Assembly (NCBI GenBank): GCA_016165875.1
Contig: JABBOT010000027.1
Span: forward strand, 3,201,939 to 3,265,938
DNA: 64,000 nt
DNA from: Acanthopleura granulata
Lineage: Eukaryota > Mollusca > Polyplacophora > Chitonida > Chitonidae
Direction: 5' to 3'
Within the stretch, counting starts at the first letter, position 1. Each line of letters starts with the position of its first letter. Below are positions 1 to 11,226 of the stretch, piece by piece. Both the position numbers and the translations under genes were made by a program. Under the pieces are notes generated by a model that was not told the origin of the DNA, ran no database searches, and was given only the letters and a program-made list of their open reading frames with translations.

Positions 1-1800
1 GACCTTTTGACCTTGTTAACAAATAAACAATGTTCACCCATGTGGATGTGAGAGCCTCGTTTACGAATAAGATCCTGTTCAAACTGGGTTAATGTGATTT
101 TGTTTGAGAAGATTTAACCCGATTTGCATATCTGCGGCTGGGGCTATAGGATATGTAGGCCTACCTGAATACAGACATATCGGGAAGACATCATACCTTT
201 ACCAAATAACCATAATAGAAGATCAGATAGATCTATAGAGTACTGCCTGATGACATTCCTGATTATGCAATTGTAACATCCTGGTTTTTGAATTGTAGGT
301 CTATACAGTAGCCAGTATGTAAACCTGGCGGTGAAAGTACAACGTGTTGCAATCTGGCCCGTCTAAAGTGATAAAGATGCGTACACACCGGTGGCGCGGC
401 GGAAGTTTAGTAGATTTAAATTAGCATCTGCGCGGAGTCGTAGGATTGAGGATTACACAACGTGCATGTAGTAAAGACGCAGGGATGCTAGTTGGACAGA
501 TGTGTAAAGCCACATGGCCATCCATGTGGTTGGGCATATGGCGCAGGTTTACTGGCCTGTATAGGGCCAATCTACACTTAGAGGCAAATCTACTCCTATG
601 TCGAGACTCTGATCTCTAATGTATCGTGTCGCCATTTTACTACGTCATTCTCCTGGTTTCCATATCTCGGGAACCAGGCAGACAGCTAACAGATTTAAAA
701 AGTTATGAGACGGCAAACGGATTCACGGTATGAGCTGAAATGTCACATTATTCCCGTGTCCTGTTGGCAGGACACCATCGTGTCCGACCTTGATATGCAT
801 TGAATAATGTTTCGACCTGCATTTCTCAGAAATCTATGTTTGTTAGTCTTAGAGAACGTTTGGCGTACATCTTCGAAAGAAGGCTCTATTGGGGCAGTCA
901 CCTTGAATGCTAATGACCTTACGTCCGAAATTATCTGTCAAATTGAAAAAATCAATAAATTCAAAACTAACACTGCTTGCGTGATTTGCTCATTTTTCCC
1001 ATTCCCAATGAAACTATTTCATTTATATTTGAAAATAAGACCGATCTCACTTTTGAGGGGAAGATGGCCACTCAATACACAGAAGTCTAGATTCGACCAT
1101 TCTCGACGTAAACCCAAAGATAGGCGAAGTGGGTAACGATTGGTAAAGGGCCTGTGTGTTTGACGTATGCTTGGCGGTTTCCACGCTGTCACTGTCCCCG
1201 TCTGCTCAGATTTTATCTCATATATATACATGTACAATGTCAACTACTATTACCTGCTGAATGTCCATCAAACTAGTATTAAGGCAATAATGTATGCTAC
1301 TTTATTGCCCACGGAACATACGTTTAACTCACTAAACTTTTGTTCATATACTGTAGCACAGTACAGCACAGGTCGTTCAATGATATCAATGTGTGACACA
1401 TCTAGAGCGTTCACAGTTACAGTTCTAACAAGGAAGTGAAAGGCTATATTTGTACGTCGTACATTGTAAGTCATGGGCAAATTTGAAATGAATTTTACTT
1501 CCCTGACTAGAATTTCTTTTTAACATACTACAAATGGTTGCAGGTTTGGCTTAGTATTAATTTAGGTCAGACATGATACTTGAGTTTAACCCTAAAGGCT
1601 CTGAAAATTGAAATTCCTGAACGTTTAGGTTGTTTACGGTTGACGGTTAGGGACGGTCGGAGGCAGGCTTTTCATATGCTGTTTATAAGGTCAACACCAG
1701 TTGGCCTATAATACAACCAAGGGACCACGTCCATATGCAGCTATAGCCTATATATGCATACACACATGAGCTGCAGGTTCCAGTTAACTTGGATACACTG
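1..1800. other. Unassigned host sequence
   Basis: No coding exon, RNA gene or recognisable repeat could be supported. The open frames at 807-1136 and 1167-1439 have no recognisable domain. Confidence 0.5.
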
Positions 1801-2110
1801 ATGTATCGGAGGTTACACTACTGTGTGGACAGTAACACTACAGTGTGGACAGTAACACTACTGTGTGGACAGCAGTACCTTACGAACAGTAACACTATTG
1901 TACAAACCAACAACACTTTAGGTCCAGCAGCAGCACTTTATGGACAATAACATCACTCTACAAACAGTAACACTAGTGTAAGGACAGTAACACCACTGTA
2001 AGAACAGTAGTACTATCGGTAACACTATCGATACTGTAAACATGGTAACAATGCTGTACAGACGGTAACACTGATGTACAGACACTACATGTACAAGCAG
2101 TAACACTACG
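1801..2110. repeat. Minisatellite, about 18-20 bp unit
   Basis: Degenerate tandem copies of a unit like GTGTGGACAGTAACACTACT run across the interval. Units vary in length and sequence and become more divergent to the right. The array is too irregular and its units too short for a CRISPR, and it has no coding content. Confidence 0.8.
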
Positions 2111-3966
2111 GACATAGGGGTCTATATATCATGTCTTCCAGGTAACCGTGGCCCCCGCTCCCAATCCCACCCTCCTTCCTTTCGGATTTTTTGTGTACAT
2201 TTAGTTATATAAGCACATCGAGCGTGGACCTGTAGACCACTTTTTTATTCATCGATGAGATATATACCCAGGGAATGCCACAGAATAAATGCTGGAAGAG
2301 TAACACAGCACCTAAATCTCAAACCAAGATATAAACATCAGTCGGTTAACACTCGGATGCATTATCTGGGTGGGAAAGCAATACAGCTTCTTCCATTTAG
2401 ATACATCCTGTTTGTGTGTACTATAGGAACGGGTGAGGCATCACCGGCTGGGATGGTAGGCCCTAAACCCAGTCAAGACGGACAACAGGCTCGCATCTGG
2501 CCATCCTTGCACCCAGCCCAGCCCATCCCTTCCCATCTACCCCCAATCTCATCGAATGCCCCAAATGGTCATGAGCCCTTCTGTGTATATGGCCTAGATA
2601 CAAGATACCTCCATGTTAGTCCCACATAGATCAAACAGGCCTATTTAGTTGAGCTAGATTCGTGTCATGCTACTATATTAACAAAATATGGATATATGAA
2701 TTCTTGGCCACTCACCCTGTCTATCCACGCTTTCTAGTGGCATGCTGGATGTCCTTCTGTAGCTTTGTATCGTTCCGTAGGGTTTTGAGTGTACGGATAG
2801 CTCTATCGACCACGGAGAGTGTTGGGGCTTCAACTGACGAGCCGTCACGCTGTAAGGTCCACCGAAACCTCACTCGGAGTGCCGTGTCCCATTCAGCTGA
2901 CTTCCGGCAACCACGCACCGTGCACAGATCGGCTCAACACTCAGCAAGCATTAGAGCTGAGTCCCTCTTAACACATAAACGAGGAAGAAAACTGAATGCA
3001 GGTCGACAGGTTTTTATGCACGGTATACAAGGATGGTATATACATGGGCTGAATATGGAAGCTCAATTCATTTGCTGTACTCTACAGTCAACAACAGGAA
3101 CGTAGGCAAGCGTCAAAGATTTGCCGCTGTTCGAAGAGGCCTGTACTGCGATATTAACACTCCTATATCACGGTGAGCGGAGACTAGGTACTCAAGCGTG
3201 ACATGCCCAGAGTCCCATGAACTAATATAAATCATGCACCGGAAACGAATGAGTGAATCAGTTTACATACTCATTTAAATAATATACTGCTATCTGGTTC
3301 ACACCCTTATGCGTTATGCATCATTTTTCTATAAATGTTTTATGGAAATTAACGCACAAACTGTGTATCAGTGCTACGCACGTTTTTGTGAATGTATTAC
3401 ATAAATTTCACAAATTGTTACTGCTGGTGCACAAAATTCTGTGCATGTGAATTTTTGCCAAAATAATGTGTACCACTCGTACACAGTAGTATATAGAGAG
3501 TAGCATCCCTACTGATTATTGGCACGTGTTGTCTCCGAGCTTAAGGCCTTGTTAAATGTGATCATGTTACATATATGGGAACTCTCGTGGTGCAGCCATT
3601 GTTTAATCAGTCTTAACTCGAAAACAAAACCTGATGAAATTTGTGCCATATCTCGTTCGTACCTTAAGCACTTGATTACAGTTATCCTTTTACACATAAA
3701 TAAATCTCGTTTCTTATTATTCAAATAAGTAAAATTTAATAACATAAAACATACGAAAGTCATCTCTTTTTAAAGCCATGCCTGAAATATTTGTTCATTT
3801 GAGGAACTTCGTTTCGAGGATAAATGAGAGAAAAAAAATTAACTTGATTTTGCCTAAATTCAAGTGATCATGCATGATATGGAACCAGTAATCCATATAC
3901 TGAGTAATTCCTTGACCACTTTAAATATCAGTTGATTACACATAATAATACACTCAAAATGTGCCA
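2111..3966. other. Unassigned host sequence
   Basis: Open frames at 2255-2629 and 2662-3105 exceed 100 codons but show no recognisable domain, and no splice-supported exon was found. No RNA gene or repeat was recognised. Confidence 0.45.
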
Positions 3967-4190
3967 GACCCGCCCGGATAGCGCAGTTGGTAGAGCGTTC
4001 GCTTTCGGAAGATCTGGGTTCAAACATGGGTCGGGTCATACCAAAGACTTTAAAAAATGATACATCCTGCTTCCTCGCTAGGCGCTCAGCAATATGAGGA
4101 TAGAGGGTGGATTGGTAGGATTACTCGATCTAAGGTATTAGACGAATTGGCAGTTAGATAATATGACTGATAACCCTCTCAAATATAATT
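3967..4190 (+). repeat. tRNA-derived SINE
   Basis: The first 72 bases fold like a tRNA: GACCCG at 3967 pairs with CGGGTC near 4032-4037. The A box reads TAGCGCAGTTGGTAGAGCG and the B box GGGTTCAAAC. A non-tRNA body follows (CCAAAGACTTTAAAAAATG, then GGCGCTCAGCAATATGAGG). I recall similar SINEs in mollusc genomes, unverified here. It is called a SINE rather than a tRNA gene because the anticodon loop is poor and a SINE body follows. The 3' boundary is approximate. Confidence 0.7.
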
Positions 4191-4500
4191 CAGATTTACC
4201 GCCGTGGAGACGAATGGAAGACACTCTCCATAAATGAAGTTGTCAAGATGCTGGAAAGGGCAAGCATGCATGCACATGTCTCATGGTTTTCAGCTTATTT
4301 CATGGGGGCTGCTTTGAGTAGGCCTGAAACACTTCCAACAGACATGTTCTTACAGTGTCATTCCACTGAAATATCATGTCAACATCAAACACGAAGCCCC
4401 ACTTATTCTCATTGTACAAGATACTGTGCCGACCAGTTCCTTGTCTGGTACGCTGAGCACCAAACGAGATGGTACTGATATTACCCATATTGAAGTCTAA

Positions 4501-4570
4501 AGCCCCGTCCAGACTATCCAACATCACTCAACTTTTGTTGACTCAACAATAGTCAACTTGAAGTTGAGTG
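4501..4570 (+). repeat. Harbinger left terminal inverted repeat
   Basis: The first 46 bases match the inverse of the right end exactly; the next 24 match imperfectly. An inverted partial copy of the tip (AGTCTGGACGGG, 4593-4604) lies just inside, so the left end could form a roughly 100-base hairpin. Confidence 0.9.
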
Positions 4571-4769
4571 AAGAAGTTGAGACATGTTGAGTAGTCTGGA
4601 CGGGTTCCTCAACTTCGTTGAACAACATTTAACACTATCCAACACGGTTGAATTGGAAATGTGCATGTGTATTTTTTTGTCAACAGGTTGAGCCAAGTTG
4701 AGTGGAAGTAACCAATCAGCGGACATACAGAAATAACGTGACCGTCGTAATGCACATGACCTGGGCAAA

Positions 4770-7700
4770 ATGGCGACAAAAGAGAGAAACTGGTCTCATG
4801 ATGAGACAGTTTCGCTGATTCAAGAGTACGAGAAATATCCTTGCCTCTATAACACGCTGTGTAAAGAGTACAAAGACAGGGACAAAAGAAAAGTGATAGC
4901 AGCTGCGATTTGTTCAGATGTGACAGGTGAGTGTGTCCCATACTGTACGGGTGTAATAAATTACTAGTAGGCGGTAGAGCAGGCATGAAAGTTGAACAGA
5001 ATAGGCGTCGTGTGTATTGTCGTTATTTTACCAGCGATAACTGCAGGTTCAGAAACACATGTATTCATAATTTCAGCCTTGTACGACATAAGTTTTAACA
5101 TTCTCTCAGGTAATTACATATAAGCACGTGAAAGCAGTATGTTTGCGAACTCCACTGGGCCATGCACTTCTAGTCCCACTATCAAGCTTCGATCTCCAGC
5201 AAACACATCTATCCAAATGATTGCACATTTTTATTTATTTATTTATATTTTGTCACTGTAAAAGTTTCCAAGTGTTCACAAAGCATAAGGCACCCTATCC
5301 AGAGCAGATACTCTTTTCTTGTTCCATTATATCTGTGACATGAACATGGTAAAATTTTTGCGCAGTGTTCGCTTGTTTAGAATCATCCACAAAGTTTTAG
5401 GCGAATTTAAGTCGGAAAAGAGCTAAAATGATTTATTTTGATTTTTATTATTGTTCATTTTATTTTATGTAGCAATTTTACTGACAAAATTTCATCACTG
5501 GCATCATGACTCAGAACTGGCCAGGTGACTCGGGAACTAGGAAGTAAAGCTGGAAGATTTATATTTGCTTTATGAAATATAGTAGAAATTCTTGCATAAA
5601 ATATCACCAATAAATTCCTAACTAAAGGAGCGATATTGTTAATAGTGAGCAATGACCCAGAACAAGTAAATGTACTGAATACATCATGCACAAAAGTCAG
5701 TATAAACTGATTTGAACTATATACAGAACTCAGTTGTAATTGAAAAGTGTGCATTTTTCATCCCGTAACTTCAGGTAACTGAGCTTATGTAGCTTTGGTG
5801 TCACTTTTTGCCATATCGCAAATTGCAAATGAAAGAAAGTGCCTCAAGTAGATAAAACTACATGTTCTGAGGGGGAAAGCATGGTATTAATTAATTTGAA
5901 TGAAACCGAAAAGAGAGACATGAATGGAAGTGGATAAAATAAAACAATAAATAAACAATTTATTATTTCATTATTTAATATATTTATTATTTATATTAAA
6001 TGTGGTCCTTTTTTACCCAGCTGATGAGGTTCTCAAAAAGTTTCAACGCCTCCAGAGCCAATATATTCGCAAGCGAGCCAAACTAACTGCATTGCCAACA
6101 AGCGGAAGTTCAACTGATGATGCCCAGAAAGCAAAAATACCTTGGGTTCATTTCGAGTCCCTACACTTTCTTAAGGGTTTTTGCACACCAAAGTCATCAA
6201 GATCAAACATTCCAGGATGTACTGCAACCAGTTCTAATGATGGTATTGCAGGCTCCGACTATATGTTCACTGTTCAGTCATTTTCCATTGCCATTTTACT
6301 GCACCTTCAGCTGAATTGAAATAGTTGCAGAGTTCATGCCTGTTATCCTTTGCATTAACTCGTTGCCTCCCTTTGATAAGTCCTTTGCTAATGGGTGTCA
6401 ATCCTCTGGGCTGTTTCTTGTGCCAGGTAATGTGGTGCCAATGACAGTGTCCTCAAAATCAAATCTTCCAGGTGGGGTGTAGACTGCCCTGGCTCCAGCC
6501 TTACATCTGAGGAAATTGTGTAGGGTGACAGTTGCCAATACAACACTTTCCACCTTGTTTGGTTCAAGGGCAATGGGCTTCAGAAAAACCCTGAAACGGC
6601 TTGCTAGTATGCCGAATGTGTTTTCTACGACTCATGTGGCCCTGCTAAGGCGGTAGTTAAAGATGCGTTGCTCTTTAGTCAGGCCACGTTGGCTGTAAGG
6701 TTTCAGAATGTTGGTTTTAAGTGGGAAAGCATTGTCAGCAACGAAAGCATAGGGGACTGTTACATCTGTCCCGGGTAGCTTGCACTTAAAAGTGATGTGA
6801 AGCGAGTTGGATTCTGTTGCATCTGAAAGGGTTGAGTTTCTGAAAATGCCTCCGTCAGATACACAGTCGTTATATCCTACATCCACATAAGTGAATCTGT
6901 AATCTGCATCTACCACAGAAAGTAGAACGATGCTGAAGATGCCCTTATAGTTGAAGTAGTAGGAGCCACTGTTAGCTGGAGCCTGGACCATGACATGCTT
7001 GCCATCCATAGCACCAATACAGTTTGCAATGGTCCACCTTTCATGAAACTGCTGAGCTTTGGCCTTCCATTCCTCATCTGAGCTTGGCATCTGTAGTTGC
7101 AAAAAAATGGCGAGTATTAATGAATCTTTTGTATACGTGTGTTTTTTTCTTCTTTCTAGGATGAAGTTGAACTGGACGAATCTACAGGAAGCAAGAGTGA
7201 TGGTGAAATGGATATTCAAAATGCAGATGGACATGACAAAAATTCCCAACCCACTTACGAAGTATTAATACACTCTACAAAAGTGCCCCAGGGGACGTAA
7301 ACGTAGCAGGCAACAAAAGCAGCAGGATGAGGAGGACAGTTTGATACAAAAAGCTGTGAGTGCACTTGAAAGAGTGTCATCCAGTCCTGCCAAGAATGAA
7401 ATGTCAGATGACATTTTTGGACAGTATGTTGCAAGAGAGCTGAAAGGTATCAAGGACGAATACCTGAAGAAAATGATAAAGTACAAAATCCAAACTGCAT
7501 TATTTGAGACACAGCTTGGATTCCATCGCATCTTCTCCTCGCCAACCCTCGTTTCCAGCGCTAAACCCTATGGCAAGTGTCTTTCATCTTTCAACAATGG
7601 TTACGTCCCCTTGTCACTCCAATGTACTTGTACAACAGTTATCACCAAGGCAAAAACCCCACACAGATTTTACTCCAGTGCGAGCAACTTCAACCTAGGC
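4770..7700 (+). CDS. MADF-BESS (Myb/SANT-like) DNA-binding protein of the Harbinger element, multi-exon
   Basis: Harbinger elements usually encode a Myb/MADF-type protein that helps the transposase bind DNA and enter the nucleus. Exon 1 (4770-4926) starts MATKERNW and ends at donor ACAG|GTGAGT. Exon 2 starts at 6021 after acceptor TTTACCCAG; its frame (DEVLKKFQRLQ, later KIPWVHFESLHFL) continues a MADF domain. Exon 3 starts at 7160 after TTTCTAG. It has an acidic stretch, a basic cluster (RKRSRQQKQQ) and a BESS-like motif near 7405-7480 (DDIFGQYVARELK). A one-base frame change near 7285 separates the acidic and basic parts, and another is likely near 7530 before a Ser/Pro-rich tail. The gene is either damaged or has a small intron I did not resolve. 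The ends of exons 2 and 3 are approximate. It lies opposite the transposase, with exon 3 starting inside transposase intron 2. Confidence 0.7.
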
Positions 7701-9690
7701 TTCTGCTCGTATGGACTCTCCGTCATCTCGTACTTTAAGTGGATACTCTGCTGCATCAAATTCCTCTCAGAACAGTTTCACTCTGCTTTAAACAATTTCT
7801 CTGGTAAAATACAGTAATTTCCGTACCTTGGTGATTTTCCATGTGCAGAGACTGTTTTCGTTATTCAGCCCTGATGAGGCCAAAATAAAAATATCTTGTT
7901 TTTTCAGATGATATGGATTTTAAAATAGTAGGTTGGTAGGGATTTCTTTTTATTTTTGAATTTTTTGTTATGAGAAAGATACTTTGTTGCTGTATCACAG
8001 TCCCTAGCATGCAATTTTTTTTCTGAGTCAGAAACCTGTTAATAGTGATTGTCTAACTCAGAAGACAATAATATCCTCAGCTCTTCTTAAAATGTCTATA
8101 TTTTATTTTGAAACATACCAAATGGGCTCATGGAATGCATTGGAGGCTGGTAAGATCATGTTTACTTGTTTGGAAATCATGAAATGCTAACTGGAAAAAT
8201 GAAAACTAAAAATATTTTACCAAAATAATTAGGGTAATGAGGAAAAATTAGGGTAGGTAGGGTTATCAGAAACACAACATACTTTATTTTGGCCTGAGGA
8301 GAATAATCAGTGTTGTAATTGTTTAACCTACTTGAGCAAGTAGTTTATTGTTTGTTTTTTTTCTTTTTTTTTGTTTTATACCAATGAATACCATTTTTAT
8401 TTATACATGTGCTGTGTGTCTGCAATTTGTGTTTTTGATCAAACACCAGTTGGTAACACATTTTACAATTACGTTGACTAGAAATGTCTATATTTCATTT
8501 ACTTTTGCTTCTGCAGCTAATAATGGATTGTTTGTGTCTTGTGACATCACTTAAACATATGACAAAAACTTTTTGTGCAACGAAAACATATTTGTTGATA
8601 TTCTTTTACCTTTATAAGTATCAAAATATAAGGTTACAAAGCATTTGACAAAAAATATTTTCAACAAGAAATGGATTTGAAATTAACCACCGTTGTCAGT
8701 AGCATCAGTATATATATGTAATGTTTGAGAAATTAAGTTTCAAGATTTTTTTTAATAAAGTGTTGCCCTGGGTCATGCACTATTTTTCCAAATTATATGA
8801 GTTTTCTGCTGACATTACCAAGAATAAATGCCAATCCCATGTTTTCTGTTTTACTTGTAGATAGTCATCTTTCATGGCTTGGTATATCGCTTCATACACC
8901 TCCGGCACTGTCTCAGAGACTGACTGCTTTGAAATCTGGTACAGATACTGAAGGCTTGTGTAGGAGACACCAATAAAAACAAGTCACAGTGAACCATATA
9001 AAACAGCTATACTTCTACATGAAACAACTGAATTGGTGTTATCAGAAACTAGCAGGCATAGCAAGACCAAAAGGCAAACGTACATACACATTTTTACGCT
9101 CTACTTTTAAGTATGTAAAACCAGTCACTTCAAGACTTTTATGTAAGTTTATATTTTCCAGGGGTTCCCCTGCCAATGTGATATCGCATTCGAGGAAAGA
9201 ACCTGTTCAGATAATACTTGCTAAGACCAGATGTTTCCTTTGGCGCACGCAGGTTTCTTCCATTAATAACTGACACACCTCAATACAAGTGGAATAGCCA
9301 TATTAATCAGTGAAGCAATGTTGGGTGGAAATTATATATATCGTTGTCTTGTTTACCCGTGGCAAGATACCGCAGTGTTATTGCTAGTCTTTCCCCAGGT
9401 GGTATTGACGATTGTAGGTGTGTGTCCTCTCTTTTCATGATTGGTTCCACCCTGGCTATCAACTGTGCAAATGCATCCTCGTCCATTCGTAAAAAATTTT
9501 GAAAACGCGACCAATCTGAAGCTTTAAATTCCTTCAGTAGGTAGTGGTATGCTCCATACGTTCGTCTTTTTTGTATCCATTCCATAGTCCATATACGCCT
9601 TTTTTGTTTATTTCCACGTCTTCTACGCCGAACAGCCATGGCAATAAGCACAGCCGATAAACCGGCTGCTCGCCTTTGTGTCTCATGCAT
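6398..9690 (-). pseudogene. Harbinger (HARBI1-like) DDE transposase, three exons, one nonsense codon
   Basis: The enzyme cuts and inserts the element using a DDE nuclease. Exon 1 (9690-9357; an in-frame Met also lies at 9735) has the hydrophobic, Arg-rich N-terminus and ends LRYLATG at a GTAAAC donor. Exon 2 (8970-8855, 116 nt) encodes YTSLQYLYQIS and VPEVYEAIYQAM. Exon 3 (7090-6398) begins after a CTACAG acceptor. It contains first Asp CIGAMDGKH, second Asp YVDVGYND with SDGGIF, and catalytic Glu VVENTFG. Exon phases agree across all three exons. Two defects are visible. A TGA at 6634-6632 replaces a likely CGA two codons before the catalytic Glu. The base pair before exon 2 is TG rather than AG. 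Coding resumes cleanly after the TGA to a stop at 6398-6400. The inactivation looks recent. Confidence 0.85.
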
Positions 9691-9819
9691 TGGAGAGAAA
9701 ATAGGGAGATTTCCCTCCAATTTATCGAAAAACACAGCTCAACACCGTTCAACTCACGTCAACAGTGTTGGACAAAGATTTGTAGTGTGGACGGGACACT
9801 CAACTTGCCTCAAGAGCAT

Positions 9820-9889
9820 CATTCAACTTGCTGTTGACTCTTATTGAGTCAACAAAAGTTGAGTGATGTTGGATAGTCTGGACGGGGCT
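9820..9889 (-). repeat. Harbinger right terminal inverted repeat
   Basis: Inverse of the left end, followed by the TAA duplication. A second tip-like motif (AGTGTGGACGGGA, near 9784) lies just inside in the same orientation as the end. Confidence 0.9.
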
Positions 9890-9892
9890 TAA

Positions 9893-9985
9893 GGAATGAT
9901 TCGATTCAGGATTGAACGCTAGATCTACCCCTTATGAGGTATACACTCGAGATCTATCCGCTGTACCACTACAGCCGGTATAAAC
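9893..9985 (-). repeat. tRNA-like SINE remnant
   Basis: Read on the minus strand, TAGTGGTACAGCGG resembles an A box and GTTCAATCC a B box, about 45 bases apart. No good acceptor stem was found. It is probably the head of an old SINE inserted beside the Harbinger element. Confidence 0.35.
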
Positions 9986-10065
9986 TATGTATAAACTAAG
10001 CCCATTAACCACATACATGTAGTTCAGCATGTTGAAGCATTGAGGGGATGCCCGTTAACGCACGT

Positions 10066-10225
10066 ACTTATTTATTTATTTCACTAGTGTTTTACTTTAC
10101 GCCGTACTCAAGAATATTTCCCTTATTACGGTGGCCAGCATTATGTTGGGAGGAAACCAGGCAAAGCCCGGGGGAAACCCACAACCATCCGCAGGTTGCT
10201 GGCAGACCTTATCCCAGCCAGTATG
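10066..10225 (-). repeat. SINE body (mollusc-type), reverse orientation
   Basis: Contains TTTACGCCGTACTCAAGAAT, AGGAAACCAGGCAAAGCCCG and CATCCGCAGGTTGCTGGCAG, with a TTTATTTATTTATTT tail at the low-coordinate side. It matches, inverted, the repeat at 25018-25232. I recall this repeat as abundant in bivalve and gastropod genomes, unverified here. Confidence 0.75.
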
Positions 10226-11010
10226 AGTAAGGCTCGTAGTAGTGTTTCACATGGATATTTATCTGAAAGGTATAATACTTACCACATAGTTCGAAAACAA
10301 TATGACAACAACACATCAAATTCAGGTAGCTTTCTTCTAGTATTTTGGGAAATGAGCTAGAAACCCGAGGAAACCACTCTCCGCGCATTTGCAAGATTTG
10401 ATGTGGCAATTCACTGCTAGTACATTATCAGGCAATCACAATGAATATACTGTGACAACTCACCAATTTAATGACAGATAAACACAAAATAAGTCGTAAC
10501 AGTTTACATAATTTATTAACTATATTTGTATAAATAAGTCAACCAGTGGTTGTCATTTGTACACTGCATTCAGGGCCTTCGGTTCAGCGACTGAACATTA
10601 ACATACAGCATACCTTCGCAAAAAGCTGATTATGTATAAACATATATGTATATAAATTTGTATATATATTACACCCGCATTACAAAACAGAAAAAATATA
10701 AAACAAAAGCTTGGGTGTCTTGCATTCAACTACATGTATTCGTTTTTAAAATGTTCTGGGTCCAAGAAGTTCCTATTTCTTGTACGACAAGTAAGTACAT
10801 GATCTGTGGTATTAAAACAATGACCATACACACCCTACACTGCAGGTCACATGCAAGTGTACGGCGCAATGTAAAGTGTGACAAATAAATGACCAGTGGT
10901 TAGTCCAGGGCTTACTGAAAAAAAATTATCTGGGAAGCAACAACAACATCTAAAGATAACAATGGTAAGACAGTGGCAAGCTGTTGTCATATCACATCAT
11001 TGTTTGGAGT
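10226..11010. other. Unassigned AT-rich host sequence
   Basis: No exon, RNA gene or clear repeat could be supported. Confidence 0.5.
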
Positions 11011-11012
11011 TG

Positions 11013-11226
11013 CAGACTTGCATGATATCACCTCGTGGTGGAAAGTCTGTGGCTCTTGCGATATTGCCTCATAGTGGAGAGTGTGGCTCCTGTGATCGCT
11101 TTATGGAAGTAATTCTTTAGGTCCTGTGATATTGCCTCATGGAGGGAGTCTCTGGCTCCTGTGATATCCCCTCATGGAGGGAGTCTCTGGCTCCTATGAT
11201 ATCACTTCATGGAGGGAGTCTCCGGC
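11013..11226. repeat. Minisatellite, about 36 bp unit
   Basis: Five to six degenerate units centred on GTGATATTGCCTCATGGAGG followed by GAGTCTCTGGCTCCT. The last three units are the most regular. Confidence 0.8.

Larger units (their letters stand above)
4501..9889. mobile_element. PIF/Harbinger DNA transposon, near complete
   Basis: The element is 5,389 bp and begins AGCCCCGTCCAGACTATCCA. Its right end is the exact inverse for 46 bp, with imperfect similarity to about 70 bp. It is flanked by TAA at 4498-4500 and 9890-9892, matching the 3-bp TWA duplication typical of this superfamily. It carries the two usual genes in opposite orientations: a DDE transposase (minus) and a MADF/Myb-like protein (plus). 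The 46-bp identity of the two ends suggests recent activity. The transposase has at least one nonsense codon, so this copy is probably not autonomous. The long interval 7820-8850 is an AT-rich transposase intron with no other gene seen. Confidence 0.92.

Noticed and set aside
1801..2110. CRISPR array
   Set aside because: Units are short, degenerate and without distinct spacers, and the genome is eukaryotic; it is a minisatellite.
2255..3105. Two plus-strand frames of 124 and 147 codons
   Set aside because: No recognisable domain, splice context or composition signal; length alone is not enough in unassigned host DNA.
3967..4038. Functional tRNA gene
   Set aside because: A and B boxes are good but the anticodon arm is irregular and a SINE body follows.
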